From contig JAKLKQ010000002.1 in the NCBI GenBank assembly GCA_023150555.1, forward strand, positions 124,001 through 188,000: DNA of 64,000 bases, given 5' to 3'. How positions within the stretch are numbered: the first letter of the stretch is position 1; every line of letters starts with the position of its first letter. Positions 1 to 7,961 of the stretch are shown here, piece after piece. A model generated the notes under the pieces. It searched no databases. It was not told where the DNA came from and was given only the letters and a program-made list of their open reading frames with translations. The position numbers were made by a program, and so were the translations under genes. The DNA comes from Planctomycetota bacterium (lineage in GTDB: Bacteria; Planctomycetota; SZUA-567; H5-PLA8).

Positions 1-85
1 CGGGGCGCAGCCGCACGCGGGCCGTGGAGGTCTTGCGCCGTCCCGTGCCCCAGAAGTAACCGCCGGTTCGATCTTCGCCGCTCAC
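1..85 (-). CDS. rpsI: 30S ribosomal protein S9, N-terminal fragment
   Basis: Component of the small ribosomal subunit. Only the first 28 codons lie in the window; the gene continues past position 1. The start is a GTG at 83-85 preceded by an AAGGAG ribosome site. The translation begins MSGEDRTGGYFWGTGRRKTS and continues into TARVRLRP; the GTGRRKxSxARVRL core is the diagnostic N-terminus of bacterial S9. It lies 40 nt downstream of rplM on the same strand, the near-universal L13-S9 operon order, which supports the assignment despite the short length. Confidence 0.93.
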   Translation of the reverse strand, partial: MSGEDRTGGYFWGTGRRKTSTARVRLRP

Positions 86-125
86 CGCGTTCCCAGCTCC
101 TTGCTAGATTCCATCCCGGAGGCCT

Positions 126-593
126 TTAGGCCAACGGGTCCCAGGCCTCGAGTTTCTGCGCGGCATGGGGATGTGCGCTGCCCTTGTACACCTTCAGCTT
201 CTTCAGCATTTTCTTGGCCAGGAGGTTTTTCGGGAGCATGCGGCGGACGGCATCCTCGATGATCTGGTCGGGGTGCTTCGCCTGCAACTCGTCGAACGTC
301 TCCTGCTTCAGGCCGCCCAGGTAACCGGACCAGCGCTGGTAGATCTTGTTCTGCCGCTTGCGCGGATGGATGTCCACCTTCTCGGCGTTGATCACCACGA
401 CGAAGTCGCCGGTGTCCACGTGCCGGGTGTAGGTGGGCTTGTCCTTGCCCATCAAGCGCATCGCGATCGGAACAGCCATGCGGCCGAGGTTCTTGCCACT
501 GGCGTCCACAAGGTACCACTTCGCGCGGAGCTCGCCGGGCTTGGCGACGTAGCTCTTGAAACCCTTGATGCTCTGCGTAGCTGCCTGCGCCAT
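126..593 (-). CDS. rplM: 50S ribosomal protein L13
   Basis: Large-subunit ribosomal protein of 155 residues, slightly longer than the usual 142-150 because of a short N-terminal extension. Diagnostic segments are WYLVDASGKNLGRMA near the N-terminus, GDFVVVINAEKV, KIYQRWSGYLGGLK and the C-terminal VRRMLPKNLLAKKMLKKLKVYKG. A weak AGGA site precedes the ATG. It is followed by rpsI. A consensus TTGACA promoter and a terminator-like hairpin lie between this gene and the upstream HIT gene, so it probably has its own promoter. Confidence 0.97.
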   Translation of the reverse strand: MAQAATQSIKGFKSYVAKPGELRAKWYLVDASGKNLGRMAVPIAMRLMGKDKPTYTRHVDTGDFVVVINAEKVDIHPRKRQNKIYQRWSGYLGGLKQETFDELQAKHPDQIIEDAVRRMLPKNLLAKKMLKKLKVYKGSAHPHAAQKLEAWDPLA

Positions 594-622
594 CGTTTGG
601 TCCTGCCCGCTTACATGCGAAA

Positions 623-686
623 CAAAAAGGCCCGACCGCAGCGGCCGGGAGAAGACTCCTTATATAAACCGCCGAGGCAGTGTCAA
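623..686 (-). promoter_or_regulatory. rplM promoter followed immediately by a terminator-like hairpin
   Basis: On the minus strand TTGACA (686-681) and TATAAG (664-659) are separated by 16 nt, a near-consensus housekeeping promoter. Directly downstream, 649-631 folds into a CCCG/CCGC:GCGG/CGGG stem with one mismatch and a CAG loop, followed by a T5 run at 628-624, which is intrinsic-terminator geometry. rplM begins 30 nt further on. The order promoter, terminator, gene hints at attenuation, although the stem would begin almost at the predicted transcription start. Confidence 0.55.
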
Positions 687-740
687 GTGCCCTTGAGCAT
701 CACAAGCGCTTTCCGGGCCTAGAAATGGCCTGGAAATGCC

Positions 741-767
741 CGGGGAGAGCACATGGTGCACTCCCCG
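741..767. terminator. strong hairpin downstream of the HIT gene
   Basis: CGGGGAGAGCAC (741-752) pairs with GTGCACTCCCCG (756-767) around an ATG loop, twelve positions with one A-A mismatch. It sits 20 nt past the stop of the minus-strand HIT gene. No T-run follows on either strand, so it may be a processing or stability hairpin rather than a classical intrinsic terminator. Confidence 0.45.
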
Positions 768-787
768 TCCCCTCCAAAATGCGTGCC

Positions 788-1180
788 CTACAGCTTGGCC
801 TGGATCTGCTTTGCCACGGCCTGCAGCGCCGACGGGTCGGCCTTCTCGCGGCCCGCCGGGAAAGGGAACTGGCTGAGGCTGTTCAGCGGGATCAGGTGCA
901 CGTGAACGTGCGGGACCTCAAAGCCGAAGACCCCCACACAGACGCGCTGGCAGCCGGTGGCGGCCTTCACGGCCGCCGCGACCTTCTTACTGGCCAGCAT
1001 CAGGCGCGAGTAGGCATCGTCGTCGAGGTCGAAGAGGTAATCGCACTCCTTCTTCGGGATCACCAGCGTATGTCCCGGCGCGACAGGCATGATGTCCAGG
1101 AACGCAAGGAACTCCTCGTTCTCCCAGACCTTCGTGCAGGGGATCTCGCCATTAACGATCTTGGTGAAAAGCGTGGGCAT
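788..1180 (-). CDS. HIT family (histidine triad) protein
   Basis: Small nucleotide hydrolase or transferase of the histidine-triad superfamily, cytoplasmic, 130 residues. Visible hallmarks are the N-terminal FTKIVNGEIPCTKVWENEEFLAFLDIMP, PGHTLVIPK, and the triad VPHVHVHLIP near residue 92, whose central His is the catalytic nucleophile in the family. A GGAG site precedes the ATG. It is 13 nt downstream of the DUF2695-like gene and upstream of rplM on the same strand. The natural substrate (AMP-lysine-type or dinucleoside polyphosphate) cannot be told from sequence. Confidence 0.93.
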   Translation of the reverse strand: MPTLFTKIVNGEIPCTKVWENEEFLAFLDIMPVAPGHTLVIPKKECDYLFDLDDDAYSRLMLASKKVAAAVKAATGCQRVCVGVFGFEVPHVHVHLIPLNSLSQFPFPAGREKADPSALQAVAKQIQAKL

Positions 1181-1193
1181 CTCAGGTGCTCCG

Positions 1194-1481
1194 CTAGAAG
1201 ATCTTTGCGGGGACGATCAGGCGCACCACGTCGCAGTCGCAGGTCGCGTCGAAGCCGCGCAGGGATTCCACCAGCGCCCGAGGGTCGACCCGGTGCTGCA
1301 CCGCCCACTCGATGGTGTACTTGAAGCTGTCGTCGCAGCCGTGTTGCTTGACCGTCAGCTCCAGGAACGAGAGCAGCGTCTCGACCTGCGGGCGGTCGAG
1401 CACCAGCTTGGCGCGCGAGCGCACACGCCGGCGCAGCGACTGCTGCTTCTTGATGCGGTTGAGGTCTTCTCGATCGGCCAT
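1194..1481 (-). CDS. DUF2695-like small protein
   Basis: Protein of 95 residues with a basic N-terminus (RIKKQQSLRRRVRSRAK) and a C-terminal part containing HGCDDSFKYTIEW...RVDPRALVESLRGFDATCDCDVV. The pattern CDxxxxxTxxW...D...L...L...G..CDCEVx recalls DUF2695, a family without a known function; this is from memory and not certain. No Shine-Dalgarno site is seen. TATAGG lies 8 nt before the ATG, so the mRNA may start at or near the start codon. Translationally close (13 nt) to the HIT gene, so the two are probably co-transcribed. Confidence 0.6.
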   Translation of the reverse strand: MADREDLNRIKKQQSLRRRVRSRAKLVLDRPQVETLLSFLELTVKQHGCDDSFKYTIEWAVQHRVDPRALVESLRGFDATCDCDVVRLIVPAKIF

Positions 1482-1656
1482 ATTAAGAGCCTATAAAACC
1501 AAGGCGCAAATTCCACCCGCATTCCCGCTCCCAGCCCATGCAATATTTTTCACCATTAAACGCCCTAACATTTGGACGGCGCTCGAATTAGGGGGTACTT
1601 TAAGGAAGTCGGCAGGCTCGGGTTCCACGCACGGAACCCCCGGTCCGGATGGCTGC

Positions 1657-3015
1657 ATGCACCAAGTCCCCTCCTTTATCGCCGTGCTGCTGGCGACCCT
1701 GGCCTTCCCAGCCGCATCGGCGCCCAGGGCGGATGAGGCCCCCCCTCCCAGCGCACAGGGGCCTTCGCCCACCGAGCAGTTACCGCCCCAAGTTCACGCG
1801 CAGGTGCAGTCCAAGGACACGGACCTCGCGCCCACCGAATTCGCGACGCTTTTCATGGAGCTCGTCAAGCGCGCCGATCCGAACCACAAGCCCAAGTTCG
1901 ACGCCAAGAAGTTCCAGATCAAGATCGGCGAGAAGGACATCCCCCTCCAGAACGCCTACGACGAGTACCGCCTGGCGCCGGAGGACGCCCGAGCCGGCGT
2001 CCTGGTCCGCTACCTGCACGTCATGATGCGCGAGCAGCGCGACCTGCCGTCCGAATACAAGAAGGCCCGGCCCAACCTGCGCCCGATCGTCCGCAGCCTG
2101 GATTACCTCGAGGACATCCGCACGCACCTGAACGACGACGAAGAGACGCGCGGCCAGGACGTGCCCTGCCACCTCCTGGCCGGCAGGCTGGCGGTGCTGC
2201 TGGCCTACGACGGGCCCGAGACGATCCGCCCCGTCCTGGGCGACAGCCTCAAGGAATGGAAGGTGGGTTTCAACGAAGCGATGAAGGACGCGATCGAGAA
2301 CCTCGACAAGCAAAGCGGCGGCTCGTTCCGGCAGCTGACGCCGGGGCTGTACCTCTCGCCGTGGCGCGACAACTACGACCCGGCCCGGCTGCTGCTGGGC
2401 GAACGGTTGAAGAACGTAAAGGTCGGCGGCGAACTGCTTGCGATGGCGCCCAACCGCGACGCCCTGCTGCTGACCGGCACCGACGAGAGCCTGGGCCTGC
2501 AGCGCCTGGCCATGACCGCCGAAGCCCTGCTGCAGGGCGCGCGCCCCATCAGCGGCGCCTGCCTGCGCCGGGTGGGCGACACCTGGGAACCCTACCTGCC
2601 GCCGCCCGACCACCCCGCGTATGCCACCCTGAAGGCGCTCGACCTGCAGTACCTCAAGGGCGCCTACGAACGCCAGCAGCGCCGCCTGCAGCGGACCCAC
2701 GAGGACACACATTCGAACATCGTCGTCGCGGGGTATTCGATCGCCGAATCCACCGGGCCGGGCGAGAAGAAGCGCTGGAGTTTCTCCATCTGGTCGCGCG
2801 GCGTTTCCGCCGACCTGCCGCAGGTCGACAAGCTGCTGTTCATGGACCCCGAACGCCCCGACAGCGATCGCGCGCTGGGCATGGTCGACTGGTCCACGGC
2901 CGAGAAGGTCCTTGGCGGGCTGCTCAAGCCCGTGGAAGGTGCAGTGCCGCCGCGCTACCGTGTCACCAGTTTTCCCACCAACGAACAGCTCAAAAAGATG
3001 GAACTCGCGAAGTAG
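1657..3015 (+). CDS. exported DUF1444 (YtpQ)-like protein
   Basis: Protein of 452 residues. The chosen ATG at 1657 gives an export signal (MHQVPSFIAVLLATLAFPAASA) followed by a Pro-rich linker; longer in-frame extensions upstream have no coding character. From about residue 40 it contains FATLFMELVKRADPNHKPKFDAKKFQIKIGEKDIPLQNAYDEYR, and later DSLKEWKVGFNEAMKDAIENL and GELLAMAPNRDALLLTGTDE, the layout of DUF1444 proteins. Those are usually cytoplasmic, so a secreted member is somewhat odd. Function unknown. It is isolated, with minus-strand genes on both sides. Confidence 0.72.
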   Translation: MHQVPSFIAVLLATLAFPAASAPRADEAPPPSAQGPSPTEQLPPQVHAQVQSKDTDLAPTEFATLFMELVKRADPNHKPKFDAKKFQIKIGEKDIPLQNAYDEYRLAPEDARAGVLVRYLHVMMREQRDLPSEYKKARPNLRPIVRSLDYLEDIRTHLNDDEETRGQDVPCHLLAGRLAVLLAYDGPETIRPVLGDSLKEWKVGFNEAMKDAIENLDKQSGGSFRQLTPGLYLSPWRDNYDPARLLLGERLKNVKVGGELLAMAPNRDALLLTGTDESLGLQRLAMTAEALLQGARPISGACLRRVGDTWEPYLPPPDHPAYATLKALDLQYLKGAYERQQRRLQRTHEDTHSNIVVAGYSIAESTGPGEKKRWSFSIWSRGVSADLPQVDKLLFMDPERPDSDRALGMVDWSTAEKVLGGLLKPVEGAVPPRYRVTSFPTNEQLKKMELAK

Positions 3016-3030
3016 CGTCTGCCGGCCGGC

Positions 3031-3381
3031 TCAAGTTCCAAGCACGTCCTTGTAGGCGTCCTCGTGGAATCCCACGACCAGGGTCTTGCCCCGGCGCCAG
3101 GTCGGCGCGCGCAGGTTTCCCGACGGCCCGATGATCGCCTTCAGCAGGTCGGCATGGGCGGGCTTGTCCTTCTTCAGGTCGAAGCGCACGATTCTCTTGC
3201 CCTTCGCCGCAATCACCGTGTCGATGCCCTTGAGCAGCGCCAAAGCGTCCTTCGGCCCCATGCGCACCTTCTTGGCGTTGACGACCTCGTCCTGCCCGAC
3301 CTTCTTCTGCGCAAGGAACCCCTGCGCGCGTACGCAACTCGTTCACCCGTCGCGGTGGTACATCCACTCGATCTTCGGCAT
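3031..3381 (-). CDS. probable selenoprotein, ArsC/thioredoxin-like, in-frame UGA (Sec13)
   Basis: Reading through the TGA at 3345-3343 gives a 116-residue protein starting MPKIEWMYHRDG-U-TSCVRAQ, with a GGGAGG ribosome site before the ATG at 3381. The U-T-S-C sits exactly where ArsC/Spx-type thioredoxin-fold proteins have CxxC, after the first beta strand, and the downstream part (GPKDALALLKGIDTVIAAKG...GNLRAPTWRRGKTLVVGF) keeps the cis-Pro region with RAPTWRRGKTLVVGF. Fifteen nt after the UGA, 3327-3309 forms an 8-pair stem (GCGCAGGG/CCTTGCGC, one G-U) with a GUU apical loop, matching a bacterial SECIS. ArsC-like selenoproteins are a known family. Alternative: a pseudogene with a nonsense change from TGC/TGT. 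Confidence 0.82.
3309..3327 (-). promoter_or_regulatory. candidate bacterial SECIS element
   Basis: The minus-strand RNA GCGCAGGGGUUCCUUGCGC forms a compact stem with an apical G-U-U loop, starting 15 nt after the in-frame UGA, so the loop lies about 23 nt from it. Spacing and a G in the loop fit the loose bacterial SECIS consensus recognised by SelB. Confidence 0.6.
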
Positions 3382-3570
3382 GGCGCGCCTCCCGTTGATT
3401 GGAACCGGAATGCGACCACTGTAAGCGATGCGCGAAATTTTTCCCAGCCCGATCGCCGCGAGCCCCCGCCAAACTTCAGGGACACGCGCGTGGAGCCATT
3501 TCAAGACGGTGCAACGATTCGGCATGGCGCGGGAAGACGGATGGCCCGGCGCGCGGACCGGGACTGAGCG

Positions 3571-6486
3571 CTACTTCAGCGCCTCGAGTTCCGTCTTCGC
3601 GAACAGGGGCTCCAGCAGGTAGCCGTCGTCGGTCTGCGCGCAGCGTTCGAAGTAGGCCTTGGCCTCGCCGCGTTTGCCGTCCATCAGGTTCTTGATGCCG
3701 GCGAAGAAGCAGGCGCGGCAGTAGCGCTCGCGCTGCTCGTAGTACTTTTGGACCTTCTTGGCCTCGGCCATCAGCTGCTTTTCGTCCAGGCTCCCGCCGA
3801 AGTAGCGCATCACCGCGGGTTCGAAGCCGTCGGCGCGCAGGTACTGCGTATCGCCGGCCAGGCCCGGGATCAGCCGCTTCGCGTTCTCCGGCGACGCGTG
3901 CACCAGCGCGGCAATCTGCATCAGGCGGCACCAGGGCTTGTCGAGCGAAGAGGCGCGGCGTTCGGCGACGATGAAGGCCGTGCCCGCCTCCGCGTAATTT
4001 CCCAGTCCGTACTTCCCGATGGCCAGCACGCGCAGGAACTCGCCGTTGTTCTTGTACTTCTGCAGCGCCTTGTCGGCGTAGGTCATCCCGTCCATCCACT
4101 GGCCCATCAGCGCGTAACCCTTCGAGGCCGTCTCGTAATCGAAGAACATCAGGCCGCCGCGGTCGAGTTCCAGGCGCGACTTCGCGATGCTCTTCGCCAT
4201 GGCCGCGCCGCGCCGCAGCTTGCCGTTGAGGTATTCGGCTTCGATCTCCTTCTCCATCCCCGTCGGCGGTTCGGGCGGCGGCTCGATCTCCACCGCCTGG
4301 TCCCCGAAGCTCAGCTTGGGCTTGGGCGGCGTGACGCCGGTCACCTCCTGCTGCGTCTTGGGTTCGATCTCGTCCGTCTTGGTTTCTATGGGGACCGCGG
4401 GCGTGCTGCCGCCGCGGGCCTGGAGTTGCTCGAGCCAGCCCGCCATGACCAGGGCTGCCGGGGCGGCTTCGTCCGAGCTGCCGCGCGCGGCCAGCACCGC
4501 GCCGCGCAGGCGCTGCAGCGCCGCTGCGTCGGCCGGCTCCGGTTTCGCGGCCAGGCTCACCAACTCGGCGTACGTCCAGGGGAGGGCATCCGCCGCGCCG
4601 TTTTCGGCGGCGAGCGCCGCCAGTGCGCGGCGGGTGGCCGTGTCGAGGTCTTCTAGCTTCAGGCTCGTCGCCGCCTCGTTCTCGGCGCCGGGCATGCTCA
4701 GCCGGATCTTGCCCTCCTCGACGCCGCGCACCAGCCAACCCGCGTCCCTACCGACCTTCTGCGTGCGCCCGTCGGCCCGCACCAGCGTGAAGGCGCGGCC
4801 GTCGGCCAGCAGCTTCGCGCCAGCGGCCACCTGCTCCAGCGTGCCGCGCAGCGCCTTGACCAGTTCGGCCTCGGCGTCAATCTCGGCGCGCACGGCCTCG
4901 AAGGCCGACTGCACGCTGGCGCCGGCGAGCTTCGCGAGGGCCTCGTCGAAGCGCGACGCGGCGATCAGCGGCGCAAGCTGCGTGCGCAACTCGGCCTGCG
5001 CCTTGCGCGCGGCTGCCAGCTTCGGATCCACGGACGGCGGCGGGCTGACCGGCTGCTGCCGTTCGTCGGTGGATTCAATCTTCGTGGACGGGTCGGTGGC
5101 CGGCGTCTCCGGTTCGACGACCTCGGAGGTTTGGGCGCTCGCGCCGCCATCGTCGGTCTCCGGCGGCACCACGGCCGTAGCGGTCTTGGGGGTCTTGCCC
5201 GCATCCGTCTTGGTTCTGGCGTCGCCGGGAACCGTCAACTTGGCCGGCGCGTCGGTCTTGGCGGGCCCGGCCACGATCTCGGTCTTCCCTTCACCCGGTT
5301 TGGTGCCCTGCACGGCGCCGGGCTTTGAGCCGCCGTTTACTACCAGGTATCCGACGATCAACGCAGCCAGCAGCGCTCCGCCGCCCAAAATCAAGGCCAG
5401 CGAGCCTCGGCCTTCCTGCGGCCGCCGGGCCTTGCGGCGCGCGCGGCGCACGCCGGCCTTCAGCCCGGAGGTTCCGGCGCGCCCCGTGCCTGCGTCCTCG
5501 GCGTCGGCGCTGCCGCTGCCGCTGGAAACGCCCGTCGCGTCCAGGCAGTCCAGCGCAGCCAGCAGTTCGCCCGGCGACTGGTAGCGCCGCACCGGATCGC
5601 GCTCGAGCAGCTTGGCGACGACGCGCGCCACGCCGGCGCTGGCCTTGGGATTGAACGCCCGCAGATCCGGCGCACGGGCGGTCAGACGCATGCGCATCGT
5701 TTCCTTCGCGTGCGTGCCCTTGAAGGGCGGCCGGCCGGAGATCATGTGGAAGAGCGTCGCGCCCAGCGCGTAGAGGTCCGAGCGGCCGTCGACGGCGGTG
5801 TCTTCGCCGCGCGCCTGCTCGGGCGACATGTAGTACGGCGTGCCGACGGCGTGGCCGGCCTGGGTCAGCGCCGAATCGTCGTTCTCGAGCGCGCTGCTGG
5901 AGGACTCCGAGGACCGCTCCAGGTCCAGACGGTGCTTGGCCAGGCCGAGATCGGAAAGTTTTGCGGCGCCGTTGCGCGCGACGAGGATGTTATCGGGTTT
6001 GATGTCGCGGTGCACGATGCCGGCCTGATGAGCACATTCCAGCGCGCGGGCCACCTGGGCGACGATCTCGACCGCGCGCGCCTCGGCCAGCACGCCTTCG
6101 CGGTCCAGCATCTGACGTATGGAGAGGCCGTCGACGTATTCCATGGCGAAGTAGTACAGCTGCGTGGCCTTGTCGCGGCCTACGTCGATGCCGTGGACGA
6201 TGTGGGGGTGGTTCAGGCGTGCCGACGCGCGGGCTTCGCGAATCAGGCGCTCGACGAAGACCGGATCGCGCTTGGCGATGCGCGGCGGCAGGACCTTCAG
6301 CGCGACGATGCGGTCCATGCTCTGCTGCCGCGCCTTGAAGACGGTGCCCATGGCGCCGCTGCCGATGCGGGCCAGGATCTCGAAGCCGCCGATCACGCGC
6401 GGCGCGCCTTCGGAGGCCTTCTCCTTGGGGCGGTGCGCGCGCAGGGTGCGGCTGGAATCGCGTTGTTCGAGGACGGCGGCGCTCAC
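3571..6486 (-). CDS. membrane-anchored Ser/Thr protein kinase with large C-terminal sensor region
   Basis: About 971 residues from the GTG at 6486, which has an AAGGAG site 8 nt upstream; an ATG at 6522 adds 12 residues but has no ribosome site. The kinase domain covers roughly residues 30-320: glycine loop IGSGAMGTVF, ALKV lysine, catalytic HRDIKPDN, DLG instead of DFG, GTPYYMSPEQ, SDLYALGATLFHMISGRPPF. A transmembrane segment (LALILGGGALLAALIVGYLVV) follows near 363-384, then a Thr/Pro/Glu-rich linker and a ~480-residue C-terminal region with helical, TPR-like stretches (ASKGYALMGQWMDGMTYADKALQKYKNNGEFLRVLAIGKYGLGNYAEA). Hanks-type signalling kinase; the outer region probably senses or scaffolds. 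Confidence 0.93.
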   Translation of the reverse strand: MSAAVLEQRDSSRTLRAHRPKEKASEGAPRVIGGFEILARIGSGAMGTVFKARQQSMDRIVALKVLPPRIAKRDPVFVERLIREARASARLNHPHIVHGIDVGRDKATQLYYFAMEYVDGLSIRQMLDREGVLAEARAVEIVAQVARALECAHQAGIVHRDIKPDNILVARNGAAKLSDLGLAKHRLDLERSSESSSSALENDDSALTQAGHAVGTPYYMSPEQARGEDTAVDGRSDLYALGATLFHMISGRPPFKGTHAKETMRMRLTARAPDLRAFNPKASAGVARVVAKLLERDPVRRYQSPGELLAALDCLDATGVSSGSGSADAEDAGTGRAGTSGLKAGVRRARRKARRPQEGRGSLALILGGGALLAALIVGYLVVNGGSKPGAVQGTKPGEGKTEIVAGPAKTDAPAKLTVPGDARTKTDAGKTPKTATAVVPPETDDGGASAQTSEVVEPETPATDPSTKIESTDERQQPVSPPPSVDPKLAAARKAQAELRTQLAPLIAASRFDEALAKLAGASVQSAFEAVRAEIDAEAELVKALRGTLEQVAAGAKLLADGRAFTLVRADGRTQKVGRDAGWLVRGVEEGKIRLSMPGAENEAATSLKLEDLDTATRRALAALAAENGAADALPWTYAELVSLAAKPEPADAAALQRLRGAVLAARGSSDEAAPAALVMAGWLEQLQARGGSTPAVPIETKTDEIEPKTQQEVTGVTPPKPKLSFGDQAVEIEPPPEPPTGMEKEIEAEYLNGKLRRGAAMAKSIAKSRLELDRGGLMFFDYETASKGYALMGQWMDGMTYADKALQKYKNNGEFLRVLAIGKYGLGNYAEAGTAFIVAERRASSLDKPWCRLMQIAALVHASPENAKRLIPGLAGDTQYLRADGFEPAVMRYFGGSLDEKQLMAEAKKVQKYYEQRERYCRACFFAGIKNLMDGKRGEAKAYFERCAQTDDGYLLEPLFAKTELEALK

Positions 6487-6856
6487 GCTTTCTTCTCCTT
6501 GCGGGCCGAAGCGGGTCCCCATCCCACGCGGCCGTTCTTTTCAGGTTCGACGAATCTATTACCGAAATCCGCCGGTTCGTTTCGCCCTGTTGGGCATTAA
6601 GACGCCAACCATGCTCGATTGGTCTCAAATCATTTATTTTTTTACAAAAGATCGCGCTAAATTGGAGAACCATTGAGCGCAGGAAACGTGACTGTGATTC
6701 AAGGGCTTTCAAGAAAATCACATCGTGCATTTTACAACCAATTTAAATTAAAAGGGTTATGAATGAATATCGAGCGAGATTTTCCGGAAACGATTCCTTC
6801 CCTGCTGCGTCTAATTAACGACGAAGAGATATTCTCTGCCAAAGCTTTCAATAAAT
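6487..6856. other. AT-rich islet with no assured gene
   Basis: From about 6590 to 6870 the composition falls to roughly 40% GC, against nearly 70% around it, with a sharp return to GC-rich sequence near 6870. It holds the upstream region of the kinase gene (minus) and the first part of a small plus-strand ORF. It may be a promoter region or a remnant of foreign DNA. Confidence 0.5.
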
Positions 6857-6951
6857 TTATGAAAATTTCGCACCGCCCGGGAGCAGCCGGCGCGGCACGA
6901 AGATCCGCAGAACGCCGCGCACGGGATCCATCAGCACGTGTTGGGCGGTGA
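6763..6951 (+). CDS. possible truncated small ORF from the AT-rich islet
   Basis: AAAGGG precedes an ATG opening a 62-codon frame. The first ~37 residues (MNIERDFPETIPSLLRLIND then EEIFSAKAFNKFMKIS) look like natural protein and are encoded by AT-rich DNA; the remainder (RPGAAGAARRSAERRARDPSARVGR) is a shadow of the antisense hydrolase gene. This suggests the 5' end of a foreign gene cut off at the composition boundary near 6870. It may equally be chance. Confidence 0.25.
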   Translation: MNIERDFPETIPSLLRLINDEEIFSAKAFNKFMKISHRPGAAGAARRSAERRARDPSARVGR

Positions 6952-7865
6952 TCTCCTGCTGCACGCCCGGATCCTGGAGCGCGCGCAGGACCTCCGCGTC
7001 CTCCGGATCGCGTCCGCGCCATCCGCCGGCCAACTCGGTTAGGCGTTCCCAGCGCCTGCAGGCCGTCTGGTCCAGCCCGCCGACGAGTGCGCCGCTCTGT
7101 GCGTCCAACGCGCGATAGTGATTGGTGGTCACCAGGGGCTCGTCGCCACGCGCCCAGCGAAGCGCGGCGTCGTTAGGCGCCCGCTCCACAACCACGCGCT
7201 GCGCGTTCTCGCGGCCGGCCAGGGTGATCAGGGCGCCGACGGCCAGGCGCTGCCTGGTGAGCCACGCGAGCGCCTCGTCGAAGTCCTGAGCCTCCTCCAC
7301 CACACGACGCAGGAACAACAAAACCGGCCAGCCGGTCATGTCCGGGGCCGCCCGGCGCGCCCACGGCATTCAAGGCCAGCGCGAAGCCCCGTGCCGAGAC
7401 CCCCGTCACCACGCCCACCGCGCCGGGAAAGCCCGCCGCCGCGAAGCGCAAGTTGCCGGCGTGCGCATACCGCATCGCGCAAGTCGCCCGCGCCAGCGGG
7501 CCCTCGGGCATCCAGTCCATGTTGCGGACCAGCCTCGGGCCGCCGGGCGTGGCAAGCGCCGCCGTCGAGCAGCCCCAGTACGCGAGCGCCAGGTCGTAGC
7601 TGACGTTTGCCAGCACCAGTTCGCGCCAGCCAATACCCAGTCGCGCGGCCCAGGCATCGATCTCCGATTGGAAGCGGTTGATCGTCCGCACGCGGACGGC
7701 CCAGGCAAGTTTCGTGGCGGCGGGCGGTACGAACGCGAGGACCTCGTTCAGCAGCATGCGCCCGCGCAGCAGGACGGACTCGGGCACGGCCGCGAAGCGT
7801 TCGGCGGGCGGTTTGGCGAGGTCGAAATCGAGTTCCGGGCTCGGCGCCCAAAGTAGGTCGCTCAT
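6857..7865 (-). pseudogene. C45/NAAA-like Ntn-hydrolase, frameshifted
   Basis: Two overlapping frames join into one ~335-residue protein of the linear-amide C-N hydrolase (acid ceramidase/NAAA, peptidase C45-like) type. The first frame holds the candidate nucleophile motif YWGCSTAA and PGGPRLVRNMDWMPEGPLA, then FALALNAVGAPGG; the second resumes with MTGWPVLLFLRRVVEEAQDF...GALITLAGRENAQRVVVERAP...LVTTNHYRAL. The switch lies at about 7340-7352, where GGCGGCCCCGGACATG appears to carry one extra C; removing it restores a single frame. The start ATG at 7865 has TATAAT exactly 6 nt upstream and no ribosome site. It may be a real pseudogene or a sequencing error in the C-run. Confidence 0.75.
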
Positions 7866-7871
7866 GTGCAG

Positions 7872-7877
7872 ATTATA
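7872..7877 (-). promoter_or_regulatory. -10 box, leaderless arrangement
   Basis: TATAAT on the minus strand, six nt before the ATG at 7865. Transcription would start at the start codon. No good -35 box is visible. Confidence 0.5.
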
Positions 7878-7961
7878 CCGCCGAAATGTCCACGTGATCC
7901 CGGCTAATAGGGGCACTTGGATGCCGCCTCAACGGTACAAATTCCCTGGAGGGCCTTGCCC

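Noticed and set aside
3343..3525. 60-codon ORF ending at the UGA taken as a separate gene
   Set aside because: Its upstream part has no coding character; only the last 12 codons belong to the selenoprotein frame.
7887..7892. TGGACA as -35 box for the hydrolase promoter
   Set aside because: Only 9 nt from the TATAAT box; spacing is too short for a functional promoter pair.
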